Of a stretch of DNA of 64,000 bases, positions 25,103 to 33,752 are shown in pieces. A program made the translations under genes and the position numbers. The notes beneath the pieces were generated by a model. The model did no database searches. It saw only the letters and a list, made by a program, of their open reading frames with translations, and had not been told where the DNA came from. The stretch's first letter is position 1. Each line of letters starts with the position of its first letter. This stretch comes from Thiosulfatihalobacter marinus (GTDB taxonomy: Bacteria > Pseudomonadota > Alphaproteobacteria > Rhodobacterales > Rhodobacteraceae): assembly GCF_016019955.1 (NCBI RefSeq), contig NZ_JAECRZ010000005.1, forward strand, positions 124,001-188,000. The letters are read 5' to 3'.

Positions 25103-25131
25103 TTTCCTTATCGGTTTGGGAACACTATATA
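25103..25131 (+). promoter_or_regulatory. Weak candidate promoter of trcR
   Basis: TATATA at 25126-25131 makes a good -10 box, but the -35 at 17-base spacing (TTTCCT, 25103-25108) matches poorly. An activator or different sigma factor may be needed. Confidence 0.3.
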
Positions 25132-25228
25132 GGCGCCAAGTTCCCCGACAACGGAAACTCGCATCTGGTTCCAGATGCCGCCTGCAAGGTCAGGCAGCGG
25201 GGAAGATTTGGGTTAAGGAGAGAAGCAT

Positions 25229-25993
25229 ATGTCAAAATTGCTGCACCCCAAGGCCACCGCTGTCTGGCTGGTGGACAACACGACGATCAGCTTCAAGCAG
25301 ATCGCGGATTTCGTGGGCATGCACGAGCTGGAGGTTCAGGGGATTGCCGATGGCGACGTGGCCACCGGGGTCAAGGGGTTTGACCCGGTTGCCAACAGCC
25401 AGCTAACCCAGGAAGAGATCGATCAGGCCGAGAAGAATCCGCTCTACAAGATGAAGCTCAAGTTCAATGCGGCCGCGCAGGGCGAGGAAAAACGCCGTGG
25501 TCCGCGCTATACGCCATTGTCCAAGCGGCAGGATCGTCCGGCGTCGATCCTGTGGCTGGTGAAGTTTCACCCGGAACTGAGCGACGGCCAGATCAGCAAG
25601 CTGGTGGGCACCACCAAGCCGACGATCCAGGCGATCCGCGAGCGGACCCATTGGAACATCGCCAATATCCAGCCGATCGACCCGGTGGCGCTGGGTCTGT
25701 GCAAACAGTCCGAGCTGGACGCGGTCGTGCAGAAAGCCGCCGCCAAGAAGGCCGCCGAGGGCGAGGTCATGAATGACGACGAGCGCCGCAAGCTGGTCTC
25801 GACCGAGCAGTCGCTGGAGATGGACGCCGAACCCCGGATCCCGACCGCCATCGAAGGGCTGGAAACCTTCAGCCTGAGCGATGACAGGGATGACGAGGAA
25901 GACAAGCGTTCCGACCAAGATTACCGCGACGCGGACAGCTTCTTCAACCTGCCCGGTGGCGATGACGAGGAAGAAGACGAACAGCCGCGCTGA
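25229..25993 (+). CDS. trcR: Cell cycle transcriptional regulator TrcR (DUF1013)
   Basis: A 254-residue alphaproteobacterial DUF1013 protein. It opens MSKLLHPKATAVWLVDNTTI with ISFKQIADFVGMHELEVQGI, a helix-turn-helix-like segment, and a second such segment DGQISKLVGTTKPTIQAIRE near residue 125. The C terminus is strongly acidic (DDRDDEEDKRSDQD and an Asp/Glu-rich end), as usual in the family. The name comes from its proposed role in cell-cycle transcription in alphaproteobacteria; direct targets here are unknown. Preceded by AAGGAGAGAAG. Confidence 0.88.
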   Translation: MSKLLHPKATAVWLVDNTTISFKQIADFVGMHELEVQGIADGDVATGVKGFDPVANSQLTQEEIDQAEKNPLYKMKLKFNAAAQGEEKRRGPRYTPLSKRQDRPASILWLVKFHPELSDGQISKLVGTTKPTIQAIRERTHWNIANIQPIDPVALGLCKQSELDAVVQKAAAKKAAEGEVMNDDERRKLVSTEQSLEMDAEPRIPTAIEGLETFSLSDDRDDEEDKRSDQDYRDADSFFNLPGGDDEEEDEQPR

Positions 25994-26016
25994 CGACGCG
26001 CGATGCAAATGAAGTT

Positions 26017-26043
26017 GGCCGCCCCGTTTCGGGCGGCCTTTTT
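26017..26043 (+). terminator. Intrinsic terminator of trcR
   Basis: GGCCGCCC (26017-26024) pairs with GGGCGGCC (26031-26038), loop CGTTTC, then TTTTT. It is 24 bases beyond the stop. Confidence 0.85.
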
Positions 26044-26074
26044 CGTTTCGGCATAGGCCCCGGGTGTGATCGCA

Positions 26075-26133
26075 GGCTCAGCTTGCTGAGCCGGGCCCAA
26101 CGCTTTGTCGGGCAGCTTTGCTGCCTGTCAAAG
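26075..26133. terminator. Two adjacent hairpins between trcR and recR
   Basis: GGCTCAG/CTGAGCC (26075-26092, loop CTTG), then GGCAGC/GCTGCC (26111-26125, loop TTT), whose stem extends by CTTTG/CAAAG (26103-26133) past an internal loop. The second lies 17 bases after the recR stop and may end recR transcription on the minus strand. Confidence 0.5.
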
Positions 26134-26149
26134 GGGCGGGAGCCGTTCG

Positions 26150-26740
26150 TTACAGGGGTTTGCGCGCCTTCAGGGCGGCGCTGATCGTGCCTTCGTCGAG
26201 ATAGTCCAGCTCGCCACCCACCGGGACGCCCTGGGCCAGGGAGGTCAGCCGCACGCGATCTTCCAGCTGGTCGACGATGTAATGGGCCGTGGTTTGCCCG
26301 TCCACGGTGGCGTTCAGCGCCAGGATCACTTCGGTGATGTTCTCGCTGGTGACCCTGTCAAGCAGCCGGGGGATGGAGAGGTCTTCGGGGCCGACCCCTT
26401 CGAGCGCGGACAACGTTCCGCCCAGTACGTGGTACCGCCCTTTGAAGACGCCGGCACGCTCCATCGCCCAAAGATCCGAGACATCCTCGACCACACAGAT
26501 TTCGCCCGTGGCGCGTTTGTCGGACTGGCAGATGTCACAGATTTCGCGGGTGCCGACATTGCCGCAGTTCAGGCATTCGCGCGCCGTCAGCGCGACCTGT
26601 TGCATCGCCTCTGCCAGCGGCGTCAGCAAGAGGGCGCGTTTGCGGATCAGGTGCAGCACCGCGCGCCGCGCCGAGCGCGGCCCCAGACCGGGAAGCCGGG
26701 CCATCATCTCGATCAGAGTGTCAATTTCCGACTGGCTCAT
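26150..26740 (-). CDS. recR: Recombination protein RecR
   Basis: A 196-residue RecR that acts with RecF/RecO to load RecA at gapped DNA. The N-terminal helix-hairpin-helix is [17 protein letters not shown], the zinc finger is [16 protein letters not shown], and the Toprim domain begins [21 protein letters not shown]-terminal [15 protein letters not shown] is typical. ATG at 26740 gives the usual N terminus; ATG at 26752 is possible. It follows ybaB by 85 bases, the common dnaX-ybaB-recR order, here with a membrane-protein gene between dnaX and ybaB. Confidence 0.96.
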   Translation of the reverse strand: MSQSEIDTLIEMMARLPGLGPRSARRAVLHLIRKRALLLTPLAEAMQQVALTARECLNCGNVGTREICDICQSDKRATGEICVVEDVSDLWAMERAGVFKGRYHVLGGTLSALEGVGPEDLSIPRLLDRVTSENITEVILALNATVDGQTTAHYIVDQLEDRVRLTSLAQGVPVGGELDYLDEGTISAALKARKPL

Positions 26741-26784
26741 GTGATGCCCCATGCCCTGCGGCGCGCCGGTGGGACGCGCCGGAT

Positions 26785-26812
26785 TTTGAGTATTTTCAGC
26801 AAGATGAAGGGC
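26785..26812 (-). repeat. GAGTATTT intergenic element, copy d
   Basis: Plus strand TTTGAGTATTTTCAGCAAGA then TGAAGGGC, 13 bases after the ybaB stop in the minus direction, between ybaB and recR. Confidence 0.65.
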
Positions 26813-26825
26813 AGGATGCGCAAAC

Positions 26826-27170
26826 CTAGAAGGGCAGCTTGATGTCCTTGGGCAGGCCAAGGCTTTCGGCAATGCCGTTCAGTTCCTGCTGTGCGCGTTC
26901 GGCGGCCTTGGTCTGGGCGTCCTTGATGGCGGCGAGGATCAGGTCTTCGACCACTTCCTTGTCATCGCCGTTGAAGATCGACGGGTCGATATCCAGCCCC
27001 TTGAGTTCGCCCTTGGCCGAGGCGGTCGCCTTGACAAGTCCGGCGCCGCTTTGGCCTGTGACCATGATAGTGTGCAGTTCGTCCTGCATTTCGGACATCT
27101 TGGCCTGCATTTCCTGGGCCTGTTTCATCATCTTGGCCATGTCGCCAAGATTGCCGAGTCCCTTGAGCAT
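26826..27170 (-). CDS. ybaB: YbaB/EbfC nucleoid-associated protein
   Basis: A 114-residue small DNA-binding protein. [20 protein letters not shown] is the helical arm and [20 protein letters not shown] then [20 protein letters not shown] is the beta core, matching the family. It is thought to form a tweezer-like dimer on DNA. The usual neighbours dnaX and recR are both present. Confidence 0.94.
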   Translation of the reverse strand: MLKGLGNLGDMAKMMKQAQEMQAKMSEMQDELHTIMVTGQSGAGLVKATASAKGELKGLDIDPSIFNGDDKEVVEDLILAAIKDAQTKAAERAQQELNGIAESLGLPKDIKLPF

Positions 27171-27239
27171 GTCGGTTCTCCTGAATGTGGTTTCGAGGTT
27201 TAGATACGGGGGCGGGGGCGTGGGAACAAGGGGGCACGC

Positions 27240-27719
27240 TCAACTGGCGGCAAGCAGAACGGCGGCGACGGAAACGGCGGTTGATACCACGATGATGATC
27301 CAGTGTCCGGTTGCAATGGAATACCAATAGGTGTCACGCCCTTTCTTGCCTTCGCGGAATACGTTGAAGTGATCGATGGTTATGTCGCGGAAATCTCCGC
27401 CAACGCGGTGGCGGATTTCGGCCACGGTGCGGCGGTGGCTGAAGAGTTCCTGCTGGAAACCGGAAAGGAGGTACAGCCCGACACCGCCGATCAGCAGGGG
27501 CACCGCGAAGAAATAGATTTCGAATTCGACCTCCCGGAGGGCCACGAAGCCGACGACGAGGGCCTGAAGGGTGACGATCCAGCGGCAGAGATCGAAAATC
27601 GAGCGTTTCCGGTCCCAGATTGCGGTCACAAAATCCCAGTAGAGCAGCTCGAACTGTTTTTCGCGACTGAGTGGCGGGTCGGTTTCGGGTGTCGCGGGGG
27701 CAGGGGGAATGGTTGACAT
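27240..27719 (-). CDS. Small membrane protein of unknown function
   Basis: 159 residues. The N-terminal third is polar (REKQFELLYWDFVTAIWDRK), then two closely spaced membrane helices (LQALVVGFVALREVEFEIYF and AVPLLIGGVGLYLLSGF), a hydrophilic stretch with VAEIRHRVGGDFRDITID, and a C-terminal helix (WIIIVVSTAVSVAAVLLAAS). I do not recognise the family. It lies between dnaX and ybaB, 28 bases from dnaX, so it is in the same transcript. The start at 27719 (MSTIPPAP) is the first ATG after the dnaX stop in frame; no strong ribosome site is seen. Confidence 0.65.
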   Translation of the reverse strand: MSTIPPAPATPETDPPLSREKQFELLYWDFVTAIWDRKRSIFDLCRWIVTLQALVVGFVALREVEFEIYFFAVPLLIGGVGLYLLSGFQQELFSHRRTVAEIRHRVGGDFRDITIDHFNVFREGKKGRDTYWYSIATGHWIIIVVSTAVSVAAVLLAAS

Positions 27720-27747
27720 TGCGCGCCTCGGGTTGCGGTGAAAGACC

Positions 27748-29496
27748 TCAGTCTTCTTCGAAGGGATCCCATTCGTCTTCGACTTCGGGCAGTGCCTCGG
27801 CCATGGCTTCGGCGGCGATGTCCTTTTGGGTGCGGATCTCGGCGATCTCGGCCTTTGGGAAAACCGACAGCACGGCCTGTACCATGGGGTGGGCGCGGGC
27901 TGCGTCCTTGCGGGCGTGGTGTTCGGCGTTGCGGATTTCGTCGATGGTTTTGCCACCGCCTTCGTTCACGACGATCACCGCCCAGCGGTTGCCGGTCCAG
28001 CGTTGCAGGGCGGTGCCCAGCCTTTGCGAGAAATCGCGGGGTGCGTCTTGGGTGGGTTCAAATTCGATCCGGCCGGGCGCATAGGACACCAGGCGGATGT
28101 ATTTTTCGACTTCGACACCGAGCACGCCGTCGCGGTTGCGGCGGATGAGTTCGATCACGTGCTCGAAGGTGGCATAGCGGGCGAGTGCGTTTTCGGCATC
28201 CGTGGCCAGCGCGGTGGCCGCGCCGCCGCTGCCGCCCGACGTTGCCCCCCCGCCGGACTGCGCCGACAGGCCCTGGCCGCCGTTTCCAGGCGCCGCGCCG
28301 CCGCCGCCATCTGGTGTTGTCGGTGGGCGAGGCGTGTCCTGGAGTTTGCGCACCAGGTCTTCGGGGCTGGGAAGGTCGGCCACATGGGTCAGGCGGATGA
28401 TAGCCATCTCGGCGGCCATCATGGCGTTGGGCGCGCTGGCGACTTCGTCCAATGACTTGAGCAGCATCTGCCACATGCGGGTAAGTACGCGCATGGGCAG
28501 GGTGTTGGCCATGGTCTGGCCGCGGACACGCTCGTCGGGCGACACGGTGGGATCGTCGGCGGCGACCGGCGTGACCTTGACCACCGAGACCCAGTGGGTG
28601 ATTTCGGCCAGATCGCGCAGCACGGCCATGGGATCGGCGCCGTCGGCATATTGCGCGGACAATTCGCCCAGCGCGCCGCTGGCATCGCCGCGCAGGATCA
28701 TGTCGAACAGGTCAAGCACCCGGCCCCGATCGGCCAGCCCCAGCATGGCGCGGACCTGTTGGGCGGTGGTTTCCCCAGCGCCGTGGCTGATCGCCTGATC
28801 CAGCAACGAGGTGGCGTCGCGGGCCGAGCCTTCGGCGGCGCGGGTGATCATGGCCAGCGCGTCATCAGCGATTTCAGCGCCTTCCGCGGCGGCGATGCGG
28901 CGCAGCATGGCGATCATGTCTTCGGGTTCGATGCGACGCAGGTCGAAACGCTGGCAGCGCGACAGCACCGTGACCGGCACCTTGCGGATTTCGGTGGTCG
29001 CGAAGATGAACTTCACATGCGCGGGCGGTTCCTCCAGCGTCTTGAGCAGCGCGTTGAAAGCGTTGTTCGAGAGCATGTGCACTTCGTCGATGATATAGAT
29101 CTTGTATCGCGCCGAGGCGGCACGATAATGAACGGAATCAATGATTTCGCGGATGTCGCCCACGCCGGTGCGCGAGGCGGCGTCCATCTCCATCACGTCG
29201 ACATGGCGGCCTTCCATGATCGCGACGCAGTGTTCGCACTGGCCGCAGGGATCGGTGGTGGGGCCGCCGGTTCCATCGGGGCCGACACAGTTCATGCCTT
29301 TGGCGATGATCCGTGCGGTGGTGGTTTTGCCGGTGCCCCGGATGCCCGTCATGATAAAGGCCTGGGCGATCCGGTCGGCGGCAAAGGCGTTTTTCAGGGT
29401 GCGCACCATGGCATCCTGCCCGACCAGATCAGCAAAGGTTTCGGGGCGGTACTTGCGCGCGAGAACCTGGTAGGCGGGGGAAGGGGTGTCGCTCAT
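27748..29496 (-). CDS. dnaX: DNA polymerase III subunits gamma and tau
   Basis: A 582-residue clamp-loader ATPase. MSDTPSPAYQVLARKYRPETFADLVGQDAM opens the AAA+ domain (first 20 residues diagnostic), Walker A is GIRGTGKTTTA, the zinc site includes CGQCEHC, the DEVHMLS box follows, then the SRC motif in VTVLSRCQRFDLRR. A Pro/Gly-rich linker (about residues 385-435) leads to the tau-type C-terminal domain. No A-rich slippery heptamer was seen at the position used by E. coli to make gamma, so a short form is not predicted by that mechanism. Confidence 0.96.
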   Translation of the reverse strand: MSDTPSPAYQVLARKYRPETFADLVGQDAMVRTLKNAFAADRIAQAFIMTGIRGTGKTTTARIIAKGMNCVGPDGTGGPTTDPCGQCEHCVAIMEGRHVDVMEMDAASRTGVGDIREIIDSVHYRAASARYKIYIIDEVHMLSNNAFNALLKTLEEPPAHVKFIFATTEIRKVPVTVLSRCQRFDLRRIEPEDMIAMLRRIAAAEGAEIADDALAMITRAAEGSARDATSLLDQAISHGAGETTAQQVRAMLGLADRGRVLDLFDMILRGDASGALGELSAQYADGADPMAVLRDLAEITHWVSVVKVTPVAADDPTVSPDERVRGQTMANTLPMRVLTRMWQMLLKSLDEVASAPNAMMAAEMAIIRLTHVADLPSPEDLVRKLQDTPRPPTTPDGGGGAAPGNGGQGLSAQSGGGATSGGSGGAATALATDAENALARYATFEHVIELIRRNRDGVLGVEVEKYIRLVSYAPGRIEFEPTQDAPRDFSQRLGTALQRWTGNRWAVIVVNEGGGKTIDEIRNAEHHARKDAARAHPMVQAVLSVFPKAEIAEIRTQKDIAAEAMAEALPEVEDEWDPFEED

Positions 29497-29742
29497 TTTG
29501 GGCCTTTGTGCGGGATTCGGACGGTCTGTGAGACAGTAGGGGGCGGGGCGGGGCAGGTCCAGCCCGGAGCGGGCCGGGGATTGCGCGGACGGAGACTGGC
29601 AAAACACGGAAGGCGCGCGCGCGGGCGGTGATGTTGATGGGGGCGTGCTTGGCATTTTCGCGCGGCCTGTCACAGTGGTACATGGCAGAGGGTGCGGCGC
29701 GGGGTTTCCGAGGCAAGCAGGAGCGCCTTGGGGAGACAAGAA

Positions 29743-30252
29743 ATGGCGTTTGAGATCAGTGATTTGAAGGTAGGCTCTGGGCGGCTGGGCCTGGGCCCGC
29801 TGCCCGGCGCGGATGGTGATTTCGCCCAGGATTTCGCACGGCTTACGGGATGGGCGCCGGGGCTGGTGATCAGCATGACGGAGACTGAAGAGATGCACCG
29901 GGCCGGCGCGGCGGGGCTGGGCGCGGCGCTGGCGGGGGCCGGCATTGACTGGGTGCACCTGCCGATCCGCGATTTTGGCGCCCCGGATGCGGGGACCGGG
30001 GCGCGCTGGCCGGAGATATCGCCACGGGTGCACGCCCTGCTGGACAGGGGCGGGCGGGGGCTGGTGCATTGCAGGGGCGGGTGCGGGCGGTCGGGGATGA
30101 TCGTGCTGCGGCTGATGGTGGAGCGCGGCGAAGATCCCGAAGCGGCGCTGGCGCGGCTGCGCGCGGTGCGGCCCTGTGCGGTAGAGACCGACGCGCAGCG
30201 GAACTGGGCGATTTCGCACCGGTCGGGCGCGCGCGGCGATTCGACAGGTTAA
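29743..30252 (+). CDS. Dual-specificity/tyrosine phosphatase-like protein
   Basis: A 169-residue cysteine phosphatase. The signature VHCRGGCGRSG gives catalytic Cys110 and Arg116, with a general acid Asp at about 77 in PIRDFGAPD. MTETEEMHRAGAAGLGAALA precedes it. The gene resembles small cyclin-dependent kinase inhibitor 3-type or protein-tyrosine phosphatases found in alphaproteobacteria; substrate unknown. The ATG at 29743 has GGGGAGA seven bases upstream. It is divergent from dnaX. The 253 bases after it hold 11-bp repeats and the convergent cytochrome terminator. Confidence 0.85.
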   Translation: MAFEISDLKVGSGRLGLGPLPGADGDFAQDFARLTGWAPGLVISMTETEEMHRAGAAGLGAALAGAGIDWVHLPIRDFGAPDAGTGARWPEISPRVHALLDRGGRGLVHCRGGCGRSGMIVLRLMVERGEDPEAALARLRAVRPCAVETDAQRNWAISHRSGARGDSTG

Positions 30253-30279
30253 CGGCGTTGTTGTGCAGGGATCTGCGTG

Positions 30280-30320
30280 TTGGTATCACGTCGGTATTGC
30301 GTTGGTATCGCGTCGGTTGG
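30280..30320. repeat. 11-bp tandem repeat, locus 2
   Basis: Units TTGGTATCACG (30280-30290), TCGGTATTGCG (30291-30301), TTGGTATCGCG (30302-30312), then a decayed TCGGTTGG. It lies 28 bases after the phosphatase stop; a GGTTAAC occurs just upstream at 30247-30253. Confidence 0.85.
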
Positions 30321-30453
30321 CGCGTCTGGGAAGGCGAAGATTAAGCCACCGTGCGCAAGGGGGTGTCAGGAAAGATTAACAGTTGGTTTCGAAAGCCGCG
30401 CGCTTTGGCAAGCGGCGACGCGCGGTCCGTCGCGGGGCAGGGTGCGGGCACAA

Positions 30454-30484
30454 GAAAGGCCGCTGCGGCGCGCAGCGGCCTTTC
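30454..30484 (-). terminator. Intrinsic terminator of the cytochrome c gene
   Basis: GAAAGGCCGCTGCG and CGCAGCGGCCTTTC form a 14-bp perfect stem with a GCG loop, 21 bases after the cytochrome stop. On the minus strand the stem ends in TTTC, so the U-tract is short. It is symmetric enough to work for both strands. Confidence 0.8.
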
Positions 30485-30505
30485 GGGAATCGGTGCCAAT
30501 GGGGA

Positions 30506-31036
30506 TCAGTCGTCGAGGCTGTCCAGATAGGCGATCAGGTTGGCGCGGTCGGTTGCCTTTTTCAGGCCCGAGAACGTCATCTTGGTGCCGGGCGCAAATC
30601 CTTTGGGGTTGGCCAGGAACCCGTCCAGGTTTTCGGGGGTCCAGGTATCGGCCACGGCCACAAGGTTGCCGGAATAGCCATAACCTTCCACCGAACCGAC
30701 GGCCCGGCCGACGACGCCGTAAAGATACGGGCCGGTGGCGTTTTCGCCAGCGTTGACCTTGTGGCACGCCTTGCACTTGCTGTAGACCTTGGCGCCTTTT
30801 TCGATGTCGGCCGCAGCCAGCAACTCTTCCAGGCTGGGGCCGTCCTCGACTTCGGCCTCGGCGGAGGAGTCATTGCCCTCTACCTCGATCGTATAGGCCT
30901 GCTTGGCATAGCCTTCGCCTTTGCCCTTGGGACCGGTGTGGTAAAGCGATTCGGCGGCCCAAGCGCCCAACAGGTAAATCAGCAGGGCACCACAGAAAGC
31001 GCCCAGGACTTTTGTCAGTGTCATCGTGTCGAACAT
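30506..31036 (-). CDS. Membrane-anchored cytochrome c552-type protein
   Basis: A 176-residue class I cytochrome c. An uncleaved N-terminal anchor (MTLTKVLGAFCGALLIYLLG AWAA, about residues 5-28) is followed by an acidic linker and a heme domain with CKACH at 88-92 and the axial Met at 153 in PGTKMTFSGL. It matches the CycM/c552 type that carries electrons from the bc1 complex to terminal oxidases. It is divergently transcribed from prephenate dehydratase. Confidence 0.9.
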   Translation of the reverse strand: MFDTMTLTKVLGAFCGALLIYLLGAWAAESLYHTGPKGKGEGYAKQAYTIEVEGNDSSAEAEVEDGPSLEELLAAADIEKGAKVYSKCKACHKVNAGENATGPYLYGVVGRAVGSVEGYGYSGNLVAVADTWTPENLDGFLANPKGFAPGTKMTFSGLKKATDRANLIAYLDSLDD

Positions 31037-31145
31037 GCTACGTTTCCATCTCGTGGCGTTTGCGGGGTATCTATCCGCTTCCCCTAAGTGATGGCAAGGT
31101 ATAGTTACCGCGACCAAACGCCCAAGCGGCGAGAAAAAGGCGGAA

Positions 31146-31991
31146 ATGACCGAAATGACCAAACGCATCGCCTTTCAGGGCGAACCCGGCGCCTATTCGC
31201 ACCAGGCCTGTCTGGAGGCCTATCCCGACCTGGAGGCGCTGCCGTGCCAATCGTTCGAGGACGTGATCGGGGCGGTGCGCCGGGGGGATGCGGAACTGGC
31301 CATGTTGCCGATCGAGAATTCGACCTATGGACGGGTCGCCGATATTCACCGCCTGCTGCCCGAAAGCGGGCTGCATATCGTGGATGAGGCCTTTGTGCGG
31401 GTGCGGATCTGTCTGATGGGGCTGCCCGGCGTCACGCTGGAAGAGATCGACACGGTGCGCGCGCATCTGGTGCTGTTGCCGCAATCTGCCAATTTCCTGA
31501 AGATGCACGGGATTCACGGGGTCGCCGCGGCAGACAGCGCCGGCGCGGCGCGCGAACTGGCCGAAAGCCGGCATCGCAACCAGGGGGTCCTGGCCTCGTC
31601 CCTGGCGGCGGAGATCTATGGGCTGAACGTGCTGGCCGCCGATATCGAGGACCACGGGCACAACACGACGCGGTTCGTGATCATGTCGCGCGAACCGGAT
31701 TACACGCGGCGCGGCGAAATCGAGATGATGACGACCTTCGTGTTCGAGGTGCGCAACATTCCGGCGGCGCTTTACAAGGCGATGGGCGGGTTTGCCACCA
31801 ACGGGGTGAACATGACCAAGCTGGAAAGCTATATGGTGGACGGATCGTTCACGGCGACACGGTTTTATGCCGATATCGAGGGCCATCCCGAAGATGCCCC
31901 GGTGCGCCGCGCGCTGGAAGAGCTGGACTATTTCACCAACTCGCTGAACATCCTGGGGGTTTATCCGGCGGTGCAGGCGCGCCACATGTAG
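31146..31991 (+). CDS. pheA: Prephenate dehydratase
   Basis: A 281-residue monofunctional enzyme converting prephenate to phenylpyruvate in phenylalanine synthesis. The catalytic domain opens RIAFQGEPGAYSHQACLEAY, has LPIENSTYGRVADIHRLL, and DHGHNTTRFVIMSREP with the essential TRF motif. A C-terminal ACT domain (about residues 200-275; NIPAALYKAMGGFATNGVNM, KLESYM) should bind Phe for feedback inhibition. The partner chorismate mutase is separate, encoded at 9846. Confidence 0.95.
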   Translation: MTEMTKRIAFQGEPGAYSHQACLEAYPDLEALPCQSFEDVIGAVRRGDAELAMLPIENSTYGRVADIHRLLPESGLHIVDEAFVRVRICLMGLPGVTLEEIDTVRAHLVLLPQSANFLKMHGIHGVAAADSAGAARELAESRHRNQGVLASSLAAEIYGLNVLAADIEDHGHNTTRFVIMSREPDYTRRGEIEMMTTFVFEVRNIPAALYKAMGGFATNGVNMTKLESYMVDGSFTATRFYADIEGHPEDAPVRRALEELDYFTNSLNILGVYPAVQARHM

Positions 31992-32006
31992 CGCGCGCTC
32001 CGCCGG

Positions 32007-32474
32007 TCAGGCGCGGCGGGCGTAGCGCTCTTCCATGTCGCGGCCCAGCCCGGCAACGCGCTTGTCCAGCCGCTGGGTCAGCGTGCTGCGCGCCAGTTTC
32101 AGCGATTGCAGCAGCAGGCGCGCGGACAGGGTGTTGGCCTTGAGCCCGGACCAGATATTGAGCCGGGTGCGGGTGCGCGACAGCGCCACCAGTTCCAGGC
32201 GAATCTCTGAATCGATGCCGGCCACGGCGGCGGCCAGGCGGATTTCGTTGGGGCGGTCATATTCAGTGATCGCGATGGTCATTTCGCGCGGCTTGCCACG
32301 AAAGCTGAAACTGGCCTGCCAGCGAGCGCCCACGCCGGGGCGGGCCAGATCGTCAAGCCGAGTCACCTCGGCGCCGCGGCGCAGGGCGGCGCGTTCGAAT
32401 TGTTCGAAATCCGTCAGCATTTCAAAGGCCTGGTCAATCGGAACGTCGATATCGTCGCGTGAGGTGAATTCCAT
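32007..32474 (-). CDS. SRPBCC family protein
   Basis: A 155-residue START/polyketide-cyclase-like fold. MEFTSRDDIDVPIDQAFEML is the typical first strand and helix, RPGVGARWQASFSFRGKPRE the mid-sheet, and a long C-terminal helix (LLLQSLKLARSTLTQRLDKR) closes the cavity. Such proteins bind hydrophobic ligands; the ligand here is unknown. No signal peptide. It ends 15 bases from the convergent prephenate dehydratase stop and follows nudC by 90 bases. Confidence 0.78.
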   Translation of the reverse strand: MEFTSRDDIDVPIDQAFEMLTDFEQFERAALRRGAEVTRLDDLARPGVGARWQASFSFRGKPREMTIAITEYDRPNEIRLAAAVAGIDSEIRLELVALSRTRTRLNIWSGLKANTLSARLLLQSLKLARSTLTQRLDKRVAGLGRDMEERYARRA

Positions 32475-32564
32475 GACTGCCTGCCCTTGTTACGTGTCGC
32501 GGGGTTTATTGGTGCTGGTGGCCGCCGGTGCCTGCCGCTGCTGCCTTGCGTGGGTATATTTGCC

Positions 32565-33533
32565 CTAATCCAGCCGGTCCGCAAGCCAGTTGCGCAGGAT
32601 GAAATGCGCAATCGCGCCCTTGCGCGGCTGTTTGAACACGGGATGGCCGCCGGCAAAAACCTGCATCATTTCCTCGCGGGTGAGCCAGAGCGCGTCTTCG
32701 AGTTCCGCCGGATCAAGGGTGATATCCTCATCAAGCGCGATACCGCGACAGCCGAACATGAGAGAGGAGGGATAGGGCCAGGGCTGGCTGGAGAGATAGT
32801 CGACGCGGCCAACGCGGATGCCGGCCTCTTCCAGAACCTCGCGGCGCACGGCGGCCTCGATCGGTTCGCCGGGTTCGACAAAACCGGCCAGCAGGGAATA
32901 CATGCCATCGGGCCAGCCCGGCGAGCGGCCCATAAGCACCTTGTTGCCATGGGTGATCAGCATGATGACCACCGGATCGGTGCGCGGGAAATGGGAGGTG
33001 TTGCAGGCCGGGCAGTTGCGCTGCCAGCCGGACATGGCCATGCGGCTTTCGTTGCCGCAGGCGGCGCAGAACCGGTGCGAGCGATGCCAGCCAAAGATGG
33101 CGCGGGCGGTGGCGGCCAGTTCGGCGTCGCGCGGCGAAAGCCGGGCCATGATGCCGCGCAGTTCGGCAAACAGGTGATCGTCGGGCAGGGCCGGGTGGTG
33201 TTGAAGGCTGGCGTCAAAGAACTGGCGCAGGCTGTTTTCGTCCAGGGTTTCAGGCGCCCAGGCGCTGACATCGCGGGCAAAGACGGCGCCGGTTTCCTCG
33301 CGTCCCAGAAAGATCGGGGGGACACGCAGGCCGGCAAAGAGCGGGTGATCGAGCGGCAGGCGCACAAGGGTGTTCAGATCGGCGCCCGCGCAAAGCGGTT
33401 TGCCCCGCCAGAGCGCGATGGCAAGGCTGGCGGGATCGGCGCGCAGGGCATCCATGGCGGTTTTGTCGCCGCGCAACTCGGCGGCGCGATCCAGCGACGA
33501 TCCGCCAAAGGTGACTGTTTCCGCGTGTTTCAT
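32565..33533 (-). CDS. nudC: NAD(+) diphosphatase / NADH pyrophosphatase
   Basis: A 322-residue Nudix hydrolase that splits NAD(H) to NMN(H) and AMP and, in E. coli, removes NAD caps from RNA. The zinc ribbon is Cys156, Cys159, Cys174, Cys177 (FCAACG, CPACN) and the Nudix box spans about 217-239 (GFVEPGEPIEAAVRREVLEE). The SQPWPYPSSLM motif after it is the NADH-specific signature. The ATG at 33533 is taken; 17 extra upstream residues look non-coding. Confidence 0.95.
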   Translation of the reverse strand: MKHAETVTFGGSSLDRAAELRGDKTAMDALRADPASLAIALWRGKPLCAGADLNTLVRLPLDHPLFAGLRVPPIFLGREETGAVFARDVSAWAPETLDENSLRQFFDASLQHHPALPDDHLFAELRGIMARLSPRDAELAATARAIFGWHRSHRFCAACGNESRMAMSGWQRNCPACNTSHFPRTDPVVIMLITHGNKVLMGRSPGWPDGMYSLLAGFVEPGEPIEAAVRREVLEEAGIRVGRVDYLSSQPWPYPSSLMFGCRGIALDEDITLDPAELEDALWLTREEMMQVFAGGHPVFKQPRKGAIAHFILRNWLADRLD

Positions 33534-33752
33534 GCCGGTCTCCTGCTTTGGAGGTGGCTTGCCAGTTTGCGGCGCGGGGAGCAATCAAAACCTCGGACAG
33601 AGTAACGGGAGTGTTGCGCGGTATCCTCGCTTTATGGTTGAATTGACGCCGGAACGATCATGGCTTGCGCGCGCGGCCTCGCGAGGCGAGCCTGTTGAAA
33701 ACAGCAGAAGAAGGGCGATGGAAATGCAGGAAAACACGCGGCAGGTACGATT

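Noticed and set aside
27748-29496. Programmed frameshift in dnaX to make gamma
   Set aside because: No A-rich slippery heptamer followed by a stem-loop is visible in the linker region.
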